Notes under the pieces: model-generated
Told to the model about the DNA's origin: nothing
Databases searched by the model: none
Seen by the model: the letters and a program-made list of their open reading frames with translations, nothing else
Translations under genes and position numbers: made by a program
Assembly: GCA_040954595.2 (NCBI GenBank)
Contig: CM082576.2
Coordinates: 682,001 to 746,000 of the forward strand
Reading direction: 5' to 3'
Source of the DNA: Balanoglossus misakiensis
Lineage: Eukaryota; Hemichordata
Length of the DNA: 64,000 nucleotides
Part shown: positions 1 through 11,096 of the stretch, in pieces
Numbering within the stretch: the stretch's first letter is position 1
Layout of the letters: every line of letters starts with the position of its first letter

Positions 1-1359
1 TGCAGCATACTTTTCATTCATAAAATCAAAGTGGGGTTTTAACACTTCGCATCATAAAAATAACTACCAACCAGACTGTCAGATGCAGTCACGTGGACAT
101 GAACTTGGGTACATACTGCCTGTCTCGTGCAATCAATATACAAGTTGACAACGACAGAGAAAGACGTCGATCTGTCCGTCAAGTCATGCAGCGAATATTG
201 TCACGGCGCTGTCGGATTTTATCGGACTTTATCTGCACAAGCCATACGTGTTGTACATAACTCCAATTGGATATGTGTTTATAGGACTGAAACTTCATGT
301 TTTTTCTCCAAAGTGGGACCGAGCCGACTTGAGGTCGTATCGACTATCGTACAGAAACCTGACAAGCGGTACTTCCGCTCATTCTCGGCCGCCGAGGTAC
401 ACACTCCAGACACCGCTACAGCACATGCATGCGTCTTCGTGCCAGATGAAATTTTCCGACACACACAAAGCTCAAAAGGTACTTTTAGTTTTCCTTGCCC
501 AGTCAAACTGTCAAGAACAGAAATACCAATGGTAAACAATGTCATTATATTTTTCCGCAATTCTAGAGAATGGCTTCAGCTGAAATCTGATGATCAGCTC
601 TGCCATACATTCACACAACCTCTCGTGTACGCGTGTACAACACATGCAACACACTATTCCCTGTAAACAACATAGCCCTACTTGCTTTACGTACCTTTTG
701 CTCAACACAGTGGACCACTATAGAAGGGTATTTCTTGCTCAGCCATCGAAAGAATGCTGGGACTCCCATTTTTCTTTAAAACTGAATTCAGTGCTAGATA
801 AAATTGACGATAAGTTGATATCAGAAGGAAAACACATGAACCAAAATGGCCGCGCTGTATTTGTAATGAATATGGCACGATTTATTTAAAAGCGGGGATC
901 AGACTAAGATATAGAGTGTTACTGCAGACACGACTAGGTGTTTTTATAAAGTTAATGTTATTGGAAAATGTTGCTAATTATTTTCCCTGAAACGCTATGA
1001 ACAAAAACTTTCCTGAAATTTATCTTGTAACGTTTAGTGTAGTTATGGAGACGGGGAACAACCCATTTTATAAAATATGGAATGACCCAAAATTTCTCGA
1101 CCAGGGCGAGAAAACTCGAGATTCCTCCTTAATTTTCTTAGGTCATGACCCCAACCCGTGGCGTTAATTTGCGGTGAAATTGTTTTTAGGGTATGTTACT
1201 TTGATGTAAAGTATTTGCTGAATTGTTATTTGATCGTTTGACTATATGTTATAATCATTATTCATGAAGTATTTGGAAATATGATCACAAAAAATCGTGC
1301 AAACATTCTGTTTTCTAGGGAGTCATAAGCTTCAGTCATAAGCTTCGTTTAGTCAAAAC
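1..1359. other. upstream/intergenic region, no supported gene
   Basis: This stretch lies 5' of the HEAT-repeat gene. Bases up to about 450 contain noticeably more CG dinucleotides than the rest of the window. Overlapping frames are open on both strands, the longest being 127-666 on the plus strand (179 codons). None resembles a protein I know, none continues through a convincing splice site, and they overlap one another. I see no TATA box that I would defend. A splice-acceptor-like pyrimidine run ending in AG at 1317-1318 could mean that the 5' UTR of the next gene is itself spliced, with an upstream non-coding exon in this region. Confidence 0.5.
1321..1346 (+). repeat. 13-bp perfect tandem duplication in 5' leader
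   Basis: The 13-mer AGTCATAAGCTTC occurs twice head to tail, 14 bases before the start codon at 1360. It is probably a recent slippage duplication in the 5' UTR or core promoter. No known binding site is claimed. Confidence 0.8.
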
Positions 1360-4300
1360 ATGGCGACACGTGAAGTAGTGGAGCTGTTGACTAGCTGTAC
1401 AAAATTGGAAAGAGATCGGGGACTGGTGGAACTACAAAGACAAATTAACGATGCAAAGGAAGGCGACATATCATCCATCGAGATGGCCCTAACAAGCCTT
1501 CTCCAGGACTCGGCTGCTAAATGGGAACAGAGGCAAGGGGCGCTCTTGGGTTCCAAGCTGATTGTGGCCAACGAAGACAGTTCGGAGGAGTTTGCCATCA
1601 CAGTTCGCCTGCACGCGCTCCATTTGTTAAATGACAGTGAAGCCAGAGTAAGATTAGCTGCTGGTAAGTTCCATCAACCCACTACATCCATCTGTGTGTT
1701 TTTAAGCATCGAAAGTCGTTGGCCAATGGCATGTGATTGAGTTTTGTTGAGGATAACCTTCTCCAATCTCCATGAGCAGATGACTGATGAGTCAGCCATA
1801 CTTTTGGACTCTGTGACCTCAAAGGCTCAAATGCCATTTGCCAAGTTCATGCACCATTGTGCGACTGTTGTTCTGATGCAGTTTGTTTCTTGTCGTTGAT
1901 GTAAATTTACACACAATCAAACACACCCACATGTATACATACATTACAATGTACATCCTAAGGGATAATCTTTGTGATAATTGGAGGTTTTTCCGGGTGT
2001 TTTAATGGTACAATAGACGGAGACATATCTGAAAAACGTTGTGATCATGTGGTATCCAGTTTCTTAATGTAAATTGATTGGTACCCTGCCTCACTCAGTG
2101 ACAAGCACAAAGAGGCAGATAATGGCAAAGGGTGGAATCTGATTGGCTAATATAAATGAGCATTCTCATTGGTCACTATTACTTCCTGGCTAGACTCAGG
2201 CTTTCCTGTTTATAAACAATCAGTTTATGGAACAAAAGCTAAAATCAATACAACTGCTGACGCAATTGTACATAAATTTATTTGTACTTTCAAATATTAT
2301 TCAACTGAAAATATGGTTTTATTTAAATTTCTTTCAAAGGTGAAGTCATGGGAGCTCTGTGTAGGAGAAGTGGTCCTGAAATTTACCTGTCATCCAAAGA
2401 TATCATTCTAGAAGGTGTTCAGAGCAATCTAGACAGACACCCGATCTCAGAGTCAAGCCATGAAGAACAAAAACAAGCTGAAGCTCTGATAGAGAAGCTG
2501 TCAAGTTCTCCAGGAAAGGCAAGTATAGAGAAATACAGAAATAGGTTGAGTAATTGAATTGGTATTGCGATATATTATAGCCCTAATACGTGTATTTTTG
2601 TAAATGGCAAAAACTCAACAGAATATGCTTCAAATAAAATTTGGTACTTCCTCCCTTCATATACAAAATGTAATTTGATGAAAAATATGTACTCAGCATT
2701 AGTCAAACATCATATAACCTGAAGTGAAGTCATTAACGTGATGACAGATATTGCATTGCATCTGAAAGTGTTGATACTATCCTAGCAACCGTAGCAAGAA
2801 AGTCAACTGTGTGGCTTTTGTAAACATCAAAATGTCAAGATGGTAAATGTGAATACAAAATGTGATTTGCCTGCTGCGAATTTCACAAATACAGGTTAAA
2901 TCTTCATATCAGTTATATGGGGATCCTTTCCCATCATTCATACGTTCATATTGTTTGTCAAATGTGATGCCAGTGTGTTAATTTGAGAAGATAATGGTGG
3001 TTGTGGATTGGTTGAACAGAAATACAAATTAGTGTAGTGTAATCCAGTTGCATAAAAGAGTCTGATGTTCACTGTCAGCATACAGATCATCATATTGCAT
3101 CATGGGTAAGCACAGTAACTCCTGAATACAGACTGGGGTTGTGAAGGATGAAAGGCTACTGCCCTCACAGACAAGTCAAACATTTCCAAAGTCATGTTAA
3201 ACGCAAAAAATGATATACTATACAGATATTTTAAATACAAACAGGAATTGAAAACAGGCATTTTTGTTATAGGAATCGCTCACAGATGCAGCAACAATAT
3301 TCCATGATACAGCTGGATGGAAGAATTTAGAAACTTGGATGAAGTGAGTATTCCATATGTTTGATGGTATCTTTTGACGGATCAGATATGTGTCTTGCCA
3401 TTGTGTAATTTCCCTAATCCAGTAACATCCTCTTGAAGTTGTATCTGTATCTATCTGATGTGTGTTTTCTCTTATGTTGTTGACTAAAGGTGTCTGCAGT
3501 GTGTGATTGAAGGTTGTGGCATACACTTCACGGAGCATGTGACTCAAGATCTGGTGGATCTTGTTTTCCAAACCCTGACACACACCAACAGATTTGTCAG
3601 GGAGACTGGATTTCAAGTGTGTGCGGCACTTGTCAGCTGTGGTTTACAAGAAGGTAAGTATGGGAGGGGAGTGGCTATGGTTAGTGTCTTTGCTTCATGT
3701 TTGGTGAGCATTCAGAAGTTCCTGTGGTAACTTTGACTTGTTCTGCACAGAATCAAATTGTACGGTGCTATTATTTTCATGAATGTTGGGTATGAAGATC
3801 AATTTAGCCAAAACGTGCCGTAGTTTAGTCAAATCTACTCATTGTATACACACATTGTTACTACTGCCTCTGTGTGTGTTTATCAGATTCAAGCTGCCTG
3901 AGAACAGACTCTGGTCCTGATAAATATCTCTTGTCAAATGTCACATGATATAACTAGACTGTAGACATTATATTTTGTTTGTTTGTATGTTTGTTTGCTT
4001 GCTTTTACTTTCTCCTCTTATTTTCCTGCTGAAGCTTATGTTCTGTTTACATTTAGATTTTGATTTTACAAGTGACCTATGGTGTAAGTGTCCAGATATT
4101 TTGTGAAATGTGTACAATTGGCTCAGTAGCTATTGCACCTACATGTAGTTTAGCTGTGTTTTCATTTGTGATTACATTTTGCGAAGTGCTTCACTGTGTG
4201 TACCTAGAAATTAATTTTGTGTTGATTTCATGTAAAGGCTGTTGCTGGGCTTATAAACATTTGGGGTAATTTCAGTTTGTACCGGTAATTCGTGTTTTAG

Positions 4301-7300
4301 TCCTAATTTTCACATTATGGTGCCTATCTCAAGTGTTATTCACCAAATGGCAAAGTTGTGCTGTGTTTGTTCGCTGTCCAAGCTGTGTTGCTGCTGTCAT
4401 TTGTCTGTAGTTACCCACACTGTTAAACACTTCAGACAGAATCTTGCACTTGTGATCTGTATCTCAGATCTGAATCATGAGAATTGAAATGCCTAGTCCT
4501 TTTGGATGCACAGCTTGTATATGCATGTTGTATTCATTGTTATTGTTTCAAAATTAATTGAAAGTTCAGAGGAGATAAATCCATTTTGACAACCTATCAA
4601 ATCACATATTTTCTAGAAAATATCTTTAAAAGTAAACAATATTTGTTTATTAAATGTCAACAGAAAGTATTAATAATAATATCCCTTCATATTCATCTCC
4701 ACATAAGGTCAATCTTTCAGATAATGTCATAAAACTGTATTACTACCTTCCTTGGGCAACCAGCCAAAATAAACTATGCAGTTCCACTGTTCTCTGAATG
4801 ATGTGTGCTTGATTGCTGTACGCAATGCTGACAATGATTAGCTCTATACTTCTATTGATTAAAAATAGTTGAAATAATTTTCTTTAAATTCATGTGTGAA
4901 AAGCTGAAACCTTTAGGATGCATAATCATCAGAGGAAATGTATTTGTAACAGAGCAGCATGAATTGTGTCAAATTTGGCCGGTTTGCCGACTGTGATAGC
5001 ATTTTATACCTCATTGATGATGTCCATTAGACTCTGCAGATGATGAGGTGGAACCCATGGAGAGTGAAAGTATGGCTCTAGCATTTGGAGATGATAATCC
5101 CATCATGCATTATGGACAACATTTTGCTCAACATTTAGCCAATGGACTCTCTGACAACTGGAGTCAGGTGAGATTTTACAGCATTTATAATTATACAAAC
5201 AAAAAAGCAATGTATATGTTCAATTTTACATTGATACATTTGATTAATATTCACATCAATTGCAGTTTGTTCCTTATTAAATTTTGTCTGTATCCATGTG
5301 TAGGTGAGATTAGCAGCTTCTGTTGCAACAAGACAGTTTGTTCTCAATCTGCCCAATGAGGAAGCCAGACGGAAATTTTTCCCAGCGCTTATTCCAAGGA
5401 TGTGCCTTAACAGGTATGATGTGAATTTGCTCAACTATTTCGAATTTAATATTGCAGCTTCAATTCATCTTGATTCAGTTTGTTCTGTAACTAGTAGATG
5501 TCATTATAAATTATCCGTTTTTTTCAGTGTGTGGCTGCTGCCTTTATGTAACTGCTGTCAGAATAGAAAACATAGAATCCACTGACAATTCATGAAATTG
5601 ATGTGTAGAGTGATTGTTTTGCCAGGTATTATGTAGCTGAAGGTGTAAGAATCTACTCCCAGGAAACCTGGAAACGAGTAACTGGAAGTAGAGGCAAGGA
5701 AGTTGTGGAAATGTATATCAAAGACACAGTAAGTCTGTCTTATGTCTCTATTTCTGTATGTGCTTTTGCCCTCTCTGTGCTCCCTCCCTCCCTCATGCCC
5801 TACAATAACAGATCTTTTATAAACCGGACATCTCTGTAAGATTAAGTGTACTCAGTTTCTTTGATGGCCAATTTTGACACTATACTATACACATTAATTA
5901 CATACAGTACCTTCATTCTCCAATGGAACCAGCTATGACAAATGGCGTGGGACCAATGATGACAGGTTCTATATAAATTGACATGGCATGACTGTTACAT
6001 TTGATTTTTAGCTTTAAAAAGTGTAAAACTATGTTGTGTTTTTTTTCCTCCACATACACAGGTTGAGTACTACGTAGCACAGACAATGGCTGATAATCAT
6101 GCAGTTCGGGAAGCTGCATGTGCCTGCATTGCTGAATTGGGCTCAAAGGTAGAAGAAGAGTTATTTTGTTTCATTTAGATTTTCCCTGAAAAAGATCTCT
6201 CATGGATGTGTGTTTACAGGAAGTTGCATATCAACAAGCATCACTTTCAGGTTTCAACGTACAATAGTACTGTTATATGTGAGAGATTATCCATACGCGT
6301 TATTTTTTTAGATCATATGAAAGTTATGTAGACAGGAGTTGTGTACATGTAATCTTTCACCACATGGCACAATAGTATGGAGGGGGCTTCAACATTATAT
6401 TAAGTGTAAATAGATTGGTGATTGTTAGACACTGTACATGCATTCTACTATAATAAACCCAAACATCTATTTGCTGTCCACAGATCAACAGAGATTGCGT
6501 CCGCCCATATGTACTTATGTTACTGCAGGCTTTGTTGGAATGTTTTAAAGATGACAGTTGGCCAGTCAGAGATGCTGCATGTGTTGCTTGTGGTAACTTT
6601 GTCCTCTGTTTTCCAGACGAATCAAAGTAAGTCATAAACTTTCTGTGTCTATTGTTGTAGCCATTACAAATCTATTCTCTCTCCCGTTGCATAGTTAGTG
6701 TTAGTCAACAAATTGCTCAGTGGATTGATTTAATGTATTTTTATATGTTTATATGTTAGAAGCAGCATGGAAGCCTTGTATCCACTGTTCTTTGGTAATC
6801 TTCAAGACAACATTCCGTCTGTCAGGCACGGTGCAGCTATTGCACTGTCCAATGTAGCCAAGGCCTATGGTAAGACATGTCTTCGACTTTCTACGCTATT
6901 CATCTTACAAAATAACTAAGCACTTTTGAAAGCAGATTTCTGTTTCATTGCATCTCTTGATAATTCAGTGGGATTTGACTCTGTTCATGCATAATTTATT
7001 TTGTGTTTAAAATTGCAGGTCCAGAAGCATTTGATGTTCTATTTCCTAAAATAAAAGAGGGCATTTTGGATTTAGATAAACAACCACAGACAACTGAGAA
7101 ATACAGCAGTATGGACAAAGGTGTTGCTACTTTCGGTGTTGTCAAACGACTACGTGATAATGACCTGGAACTTCATACAGACAGACAGGTAGGGGTTAGA
7201 CTTCTGATGGATGTTACAGTTTACTGTCAATGTAGGGTGTGAACAGTGGCTCACTAAATTAATGAGCATGATTGGACCATGTACAGGGAATTGAATTAGA

Positions 7301-9148
7301 AGGGAATATGGCAATGTAGTTAACGCATTAGACAGTTGAGATTAGTTGTACTATTGATAGGTAACAAAATTATTAGTTATTTAACTGCTTTGTATATTCA
7401 CGTTATCTACAAAAGCACATTTCAGTTGACATTTACCCCCCCCCCCCCCCCCCCCCCCCCTTACAAAACAGATGTATTCCTGCGGGTCACTGGCACCAAA
7501 GATGGGTCGTGGTGGTGGTTGCATGGATCATAAATTCCGGAAACCACCAGAGCCATGGGAGATGTGTGATGGGTAGGTGTTTGTATCTTGCTAATTAGAG
7601 ATGAAGTTATCTGTCAGCATGAAATCAGACCACTGTAATGGTATAATTTCCAAAGGATAAAAAAATATTATCTCTATATAAAAAGATTAATAATTCATCT
7701 TGTTCTGTAGTTGCACAGTTCTTCTGACAGAATTGTCTGGAATACAACAACAACTTGCATCTCAGATTTCCAACTTCCTGCCCCTGATCGCAGACGCAGC
7801 CAGAAAGAATCATTACACAGAACATGTTCATTACCTTGAAACCGTCTGCAAACAGGTGGGTGGATTCAATTCCTTGGAAAAAACTAACGACAAAATTGAA
7901 GTTTTCAAGAATGTATTTTACTATTCAAAGATGGATAACTCAATGCACTAGATACTGGCTATGCATCGGATGGCCCCAGTGGCCTGGTTGGTCAATTGAT
8001 GACCATGTGACCATATCACATGACTGTCAGGTGACTGTGATGCTTGGCTTCAAACAGTGCTACAGTAAAGTAAAAGGCAACAGTCAGTGAGAGATTTTAG
8101 GCTCCTGTCAGAAAGTCTACTGTCAGGGGTTATTACCTCATCACACATTAACAGCAGTAACTGCCCTTGTGTTTGAGTGTGTGTGACAGTGTGTATGTGA
8201 ACAATACGATAATGGAAAAAATTTCACTGGCGTCTTAACAAAGTGTTGCATGAGTATGCTCTCTGGAAAAAATAGGTCTTACGACTTAAACACTTGTCAG
8301 TGAGTGCTTGATGCTGATACTTGTGTGTCTATATATTATTTATAGCACTCTTCGCCTCATGCCCATTGTTCAAACCATTCAGACAAATAATCTGCCAATC
8401 AATTTAAGATATTAACTAAGGTATTTTTTTTCTCAGTTGCCAGTCTTGGCCAAGAACATTGGCAAGAGATTTTTCAAACCACACATGGAATTATTCTTTG
8501 ATCCTGTCTTTTACAGTCTGGTAAGTTCCTAATATTTTTGGAGTAACTGTGTTACTTTTATTTTGGTGACAGACAGAGGCTTGACATTGTCTTTTACATG
8601 CTGCAGAATTGGCAAAAATTATAAACATTTTTTTAAAATGTATGGAAATGGTTGATAGGCCGAACTTGGAATTGGAATTGACCATGGAAGAAATGAAAAA
8701 TTGAAATACATTTCCATGTGTATTTGTGTGCACTGCAATTGTATGACTTCTTCAATATCTGGTGTCCAAAAAACTCCAACCTCTGTGTTATTCTGTGCTT
8801 CTACAAATCCGTAGAGCAACACACAATCTGTGACCATATCTGACATGAATGCAATTGTTTGTCTGCCTTACAGTCCTGTGACAATGCTCTAACAAGCAGT
8901 GCAGCTAGTCAGTGTCTCAATCAACTCAGTCAGTTCTTAGGACCAAGCATATTACGTGGCAGAGTTGAACAGTATAACCCAAGGTGAGAATCTCAACTTT
9001 TACTTTGTCATTTTTTTTATCTCTTCATGCTTAATTTAGGGATTGTATTCGTGGATTTTTAAGCGTAATACTTATTCCCTTGTTATGGTTTCCTTTTGAC
9101 AGTTACCTCGAAAAACTGGAAGCCAACCAATTCATTGCAGCTTTTTGA
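1360..9148 (+). CDS. HEAT/ARM-like helical-repeat protein, 684 aa, 16 exons
   Basis: Exons: 1360-1663, 2340-2518, 3273-3343, 3490-3653, 5040-5167, 5304-5413, 5626-5728, 6062-6148, 6484-6626, 6760-6869, 7019-7188, 7472-7572, 7711-7855, 8437-8520, 8874-8983, 9103-9148. Phases join without a stop, total 2,055 nt including TGA. The ATG has A at -3 and G at +4. I do not recognise a named family. What is visible is alpha-solenoid character: repeated amphipathic helix pairs with HEAT-like signatures such as VREAACACIAELG (exon 8), WPVRDAACVACGNF (exon 9) and PSVRHGAAIALSNVA (exon 10), plus an acidic linker in exon 5. No signal peptide or membrane segment is seen, so a soluble scaffold or adaptor is inferred. 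Exons 12-13 carry a Gly/Cys-rich insert. All introns are GT-AG except intron 2, which is GC-AG. The gene converges on MRCK across the satellite. Confidence 0.85.
1664..2339 (+). other. intron 1 of the HEAT-like gene
   Basis: A phase-1 intron with donor GTAAGT and an acceptor ending in CAAAG. It holds no gene or repeat that I can support. Confidence 0.8.
2519..3272 (+). other. intron 2 of the HEAT-like gene, GC-AG type
   Basis: The exon ends in lysine codon AAG followed by GCAAGT, the usual extended consensus for the rare GC donor class. The acceptor is TTTTTGTTATAG at 3261-3272. The exons on either side join in phase 0. No alternative GT nearby keeps the frame. Nothing else is recognisable inside. 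Confidence 0.75.
3654..5039 (+). other. intron 4 of the HEAT-like gene
   Basis: The longest intron of this gene (1.39 kb), phase 1, donor GTAAGT and acceptor CTCTGCAG. Frames open inside it (for example 4060-4269) resemble nothing. A low-complexity GTTT-rich patch lies near 3976-4005. Confidence 0.8.
7436..7460 (+). repeat. C25 homopolymer in a splice-acceptor tract
   Basis: Twenty-five consecutive cytosines precede TTACAAAACAG, the acceptor of exon 12 at 7472. The run therefore sits where the polypyrimidine tract belongs. Its length is likely variable between alleles, and exact length is easily miscalled. Confidence 0.9.
7472..7855 (+). other. exons 12-13: Gly/Cys-rich insert in the helical-repeat protein
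   Basis: Residues 524-558 read as non-helical, Gly/Pro-rich sequence with four cysteines: C527, C540, C555 and C558, spaced C-x12-C-x14-C-x2-C, with H543 between the pairs. The last pair (MCDGC) spans the exon 12/13 junction. Such spacing could suit a metal site or a disulphide-free conserved loop, but no known zinc-finger profile is matched by eye. Helical sequence resumes straight afterwards in exon 13 (LLTELSGIQQQL). The insert is in frame and spliced normally, so it is not an artefact. Confidence 0.6.
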
Positions 9149-10035
9149 GTCAGCAGATAGAATGAAGACCTGGCTAAATGATGAAGATGTGATTGATGTA
9201 ACCAAGGCAACCGAGAAATGAAACGGAAACAAATGACAGGACTCGCCCACCCACAGTGATTACGTCCTTCCATTGAAATGTCAACAATCTCAGCTCAGTC
9301 TGTTTTGTCAAGATGTCTATTGACATATTGAATGACAAGCCAACAGTTCTATCTACTGCTTGCGCAGTGTCTTGTTCAGTTGGAAATGTCTCAGGATATT
9401 TGTACCCTGAATGATCAGTTGTCAATGTGACATTATGGCAAATAGTTCAGAGTTTCTTCTGTTACCTGGTTAATAATATGTGCACAAGTGAAGTATTCAA
9501 CTAAAAATTGCTTGATTTGGATGGAAAAAAAACTTATTATCGATATACAATTGTACACTTTGAAATTGACACTGTTTTCAATTATGCATATTCTGAAACG
9601 TAATAACATAGGCAGGTGATCAAAAGTTCTGTAAACTCATGCTTGTTTTAAACCCCACTACAAAATCCATTGTTTTTCTTGTGTGCAGTGTACAAGGACT
9701 CTCGTAGAAAGTGGTATGACGAAAACAGTATATAGAATACTAGAGTTCCTCTGGTATCAGTGCTGTTTCTGTGTGGTTTGGTAGGTGATAGTCATCTTAA
9801 AAAATCCCATAACAAAACAATAAACCCATGTGATACCTCAAGAAATATCAGCAGTACAAGGTAGAGGTTTTAAAAGGCAAGTGTAAAGAGCAGTTCTGTG
9901 ACCTTTTCATAGCTGAACAGAAAAGAAACAGTTCTGAAAATAATCTGTAACTGCTATTCTAGTCTAAATGGTTTCCATGAGAACATGTAACTCTGTCCCT
10001 GTGTATTTAATAAAGTTTTAAAGAAATGAAATTGC
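9149..10035 (+). other. 3' UTR of the HEAT-like gene
   Basis: AT-rich, no open frame of note. AATAAA occurs at 9819-9824 and again at 10009-10014. The second, in a TTTAATAAAG context, is the likelier main signal, placing cleavage around 10,025-10,035. Further AATAAA motifs near 10,766 and 10,855 could give longer forms. Confidence 0.6.
10009..10014 (+). terminator. polyadenylation signal AATAAA
   Basis: Canonical hexamer 860 bp after the stop codon of the HEAT-like gene. Confidence 0.55.
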
Positions 10036-10449
10036 ATGTATGAGTGCACTTACTGTCAGGTTAATCATTCTTAAAAATTATTCATTGTTCTTGGAATCTC
10101 CAGTGATTTTGAGATTTCTGCAATATATTGTTGTACATATTTGTGCATTTTAATTTTGTTTTTGTATATACCAGTATTCTGAATTCAACATAGTTGTCAA
10201 TCACTCCACAACCTGGCCAGTCTGTGACCCAGTTACATTAGTGGTAGTCCCATACATATGGACTGAACACATGGCCAACACATTCATACTTCACAAAACC
10301 TGACTGGATTAGCAAGTAGTGCCTCAAGGGAACTTTAACATCTACTTAGGGAGGTCCTGCTATCAACTTGTTATATTACCTCCAATTTATCCATCAATAT
10401 ATCCAAGGGATTGTGATTATTCATCCAAGCTCTGCTATGATCAATTTAC

Positions 10450-10557
10450 CTGGGGAGTCCTACCACCGTCAATGTAGCTGGGGAGTCCTACCATTGGCAA
10501 GTTTGCTGGGGAGTTTACCACTAGCAATGTAGCTAGGGAGTCCTACCATCATGTAGC
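10450..10557. repeat. degenerate 28-bp minisatellite, about 4 copies
   Basis: Four head-to-tail units begin with CTGGGGAGTCCTACCA or close variants and end in AATGTAG or similar. They are 28, 28, 27 and about 24 bp long. A more diverged relative (GGGAGGTCCTGCTATCAA) lies near 10,349. It sits just 3' of the HEAT-like gene and is unrelated to the large satellite. Confidence 0.75.
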
Positions 10558-10902
10558 CAACATAACAAATTGAAATTTTATTTTTACTTTGTTGATTTCT
10601 CTATATTGTTCTAAAGAGGTTTCCGTAATGTTTGTGTTTTAACTGTAGGAAGTTTTGAGGTACAACAAACAGTACTTATAAAAAAATTGAGATCATTCAT
10701 AGATTTTAGCAAAACAGTATTCATGTGATACATGTAATAACGAAGTATGCATATGTCCAACAATAATAATAAAGTGATTGTTGTTAGTCTGGTATGTGCC
10801 TGGGTACCTTTTTGGCTCATGATATAAATCAGTTAATTCCATGTACTCTCTTGTAATAAATGTTGTTGATTATTAAAAGAATAGTATAGTCTGTAATTTT
10901 TA

Positions 10903-11096
10903 GGTCCCATTGGTTTATACCATGGGACCTTATGGGATCGGTTGTGTCTGTATGTATATATGGATGTATGGATGGATGTATGTCTGTGTATGTCCGTCCG
11001 TCCACATCAAAAACTTGAAAACCGCTGCGTGTATCACCTTGATATTTGGTGTGCTGATGCAGGCTGAGCTGTAGATAGGAGTTTGCTCAAATGAAG
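10903..11096 (+). repeat. array-flanking element with GGTCCCAT/ATGGGACC inverted repeat
   Basis: The segment opens with 8-bp arms GGTCCCAT and ATGGGACC (10903-10910 and 10922-10929) round an 11-nt loop. It continues through a GTAT/GGAT-rich simple stretch (about 10,945-11,000) and then about 95 bp of unique-looking sequence that runs directly into the first satellite monomer. It looks like the head of a dispersed repeat within which the satellite expanded. That is inference: the other end of the array has no matching head or inverted copy. Confidence 0.5.

Noticed and set aside
127-666. 179-codon open frame near the left edge
   Set aside because: It overlaps other open frames on both strands, has no recognisable domain, and its composition (many His/Thr/Ser, scattered Cys) reads like translated non-coding DNA. 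A coding exon of a neighbour cannot be excluded.
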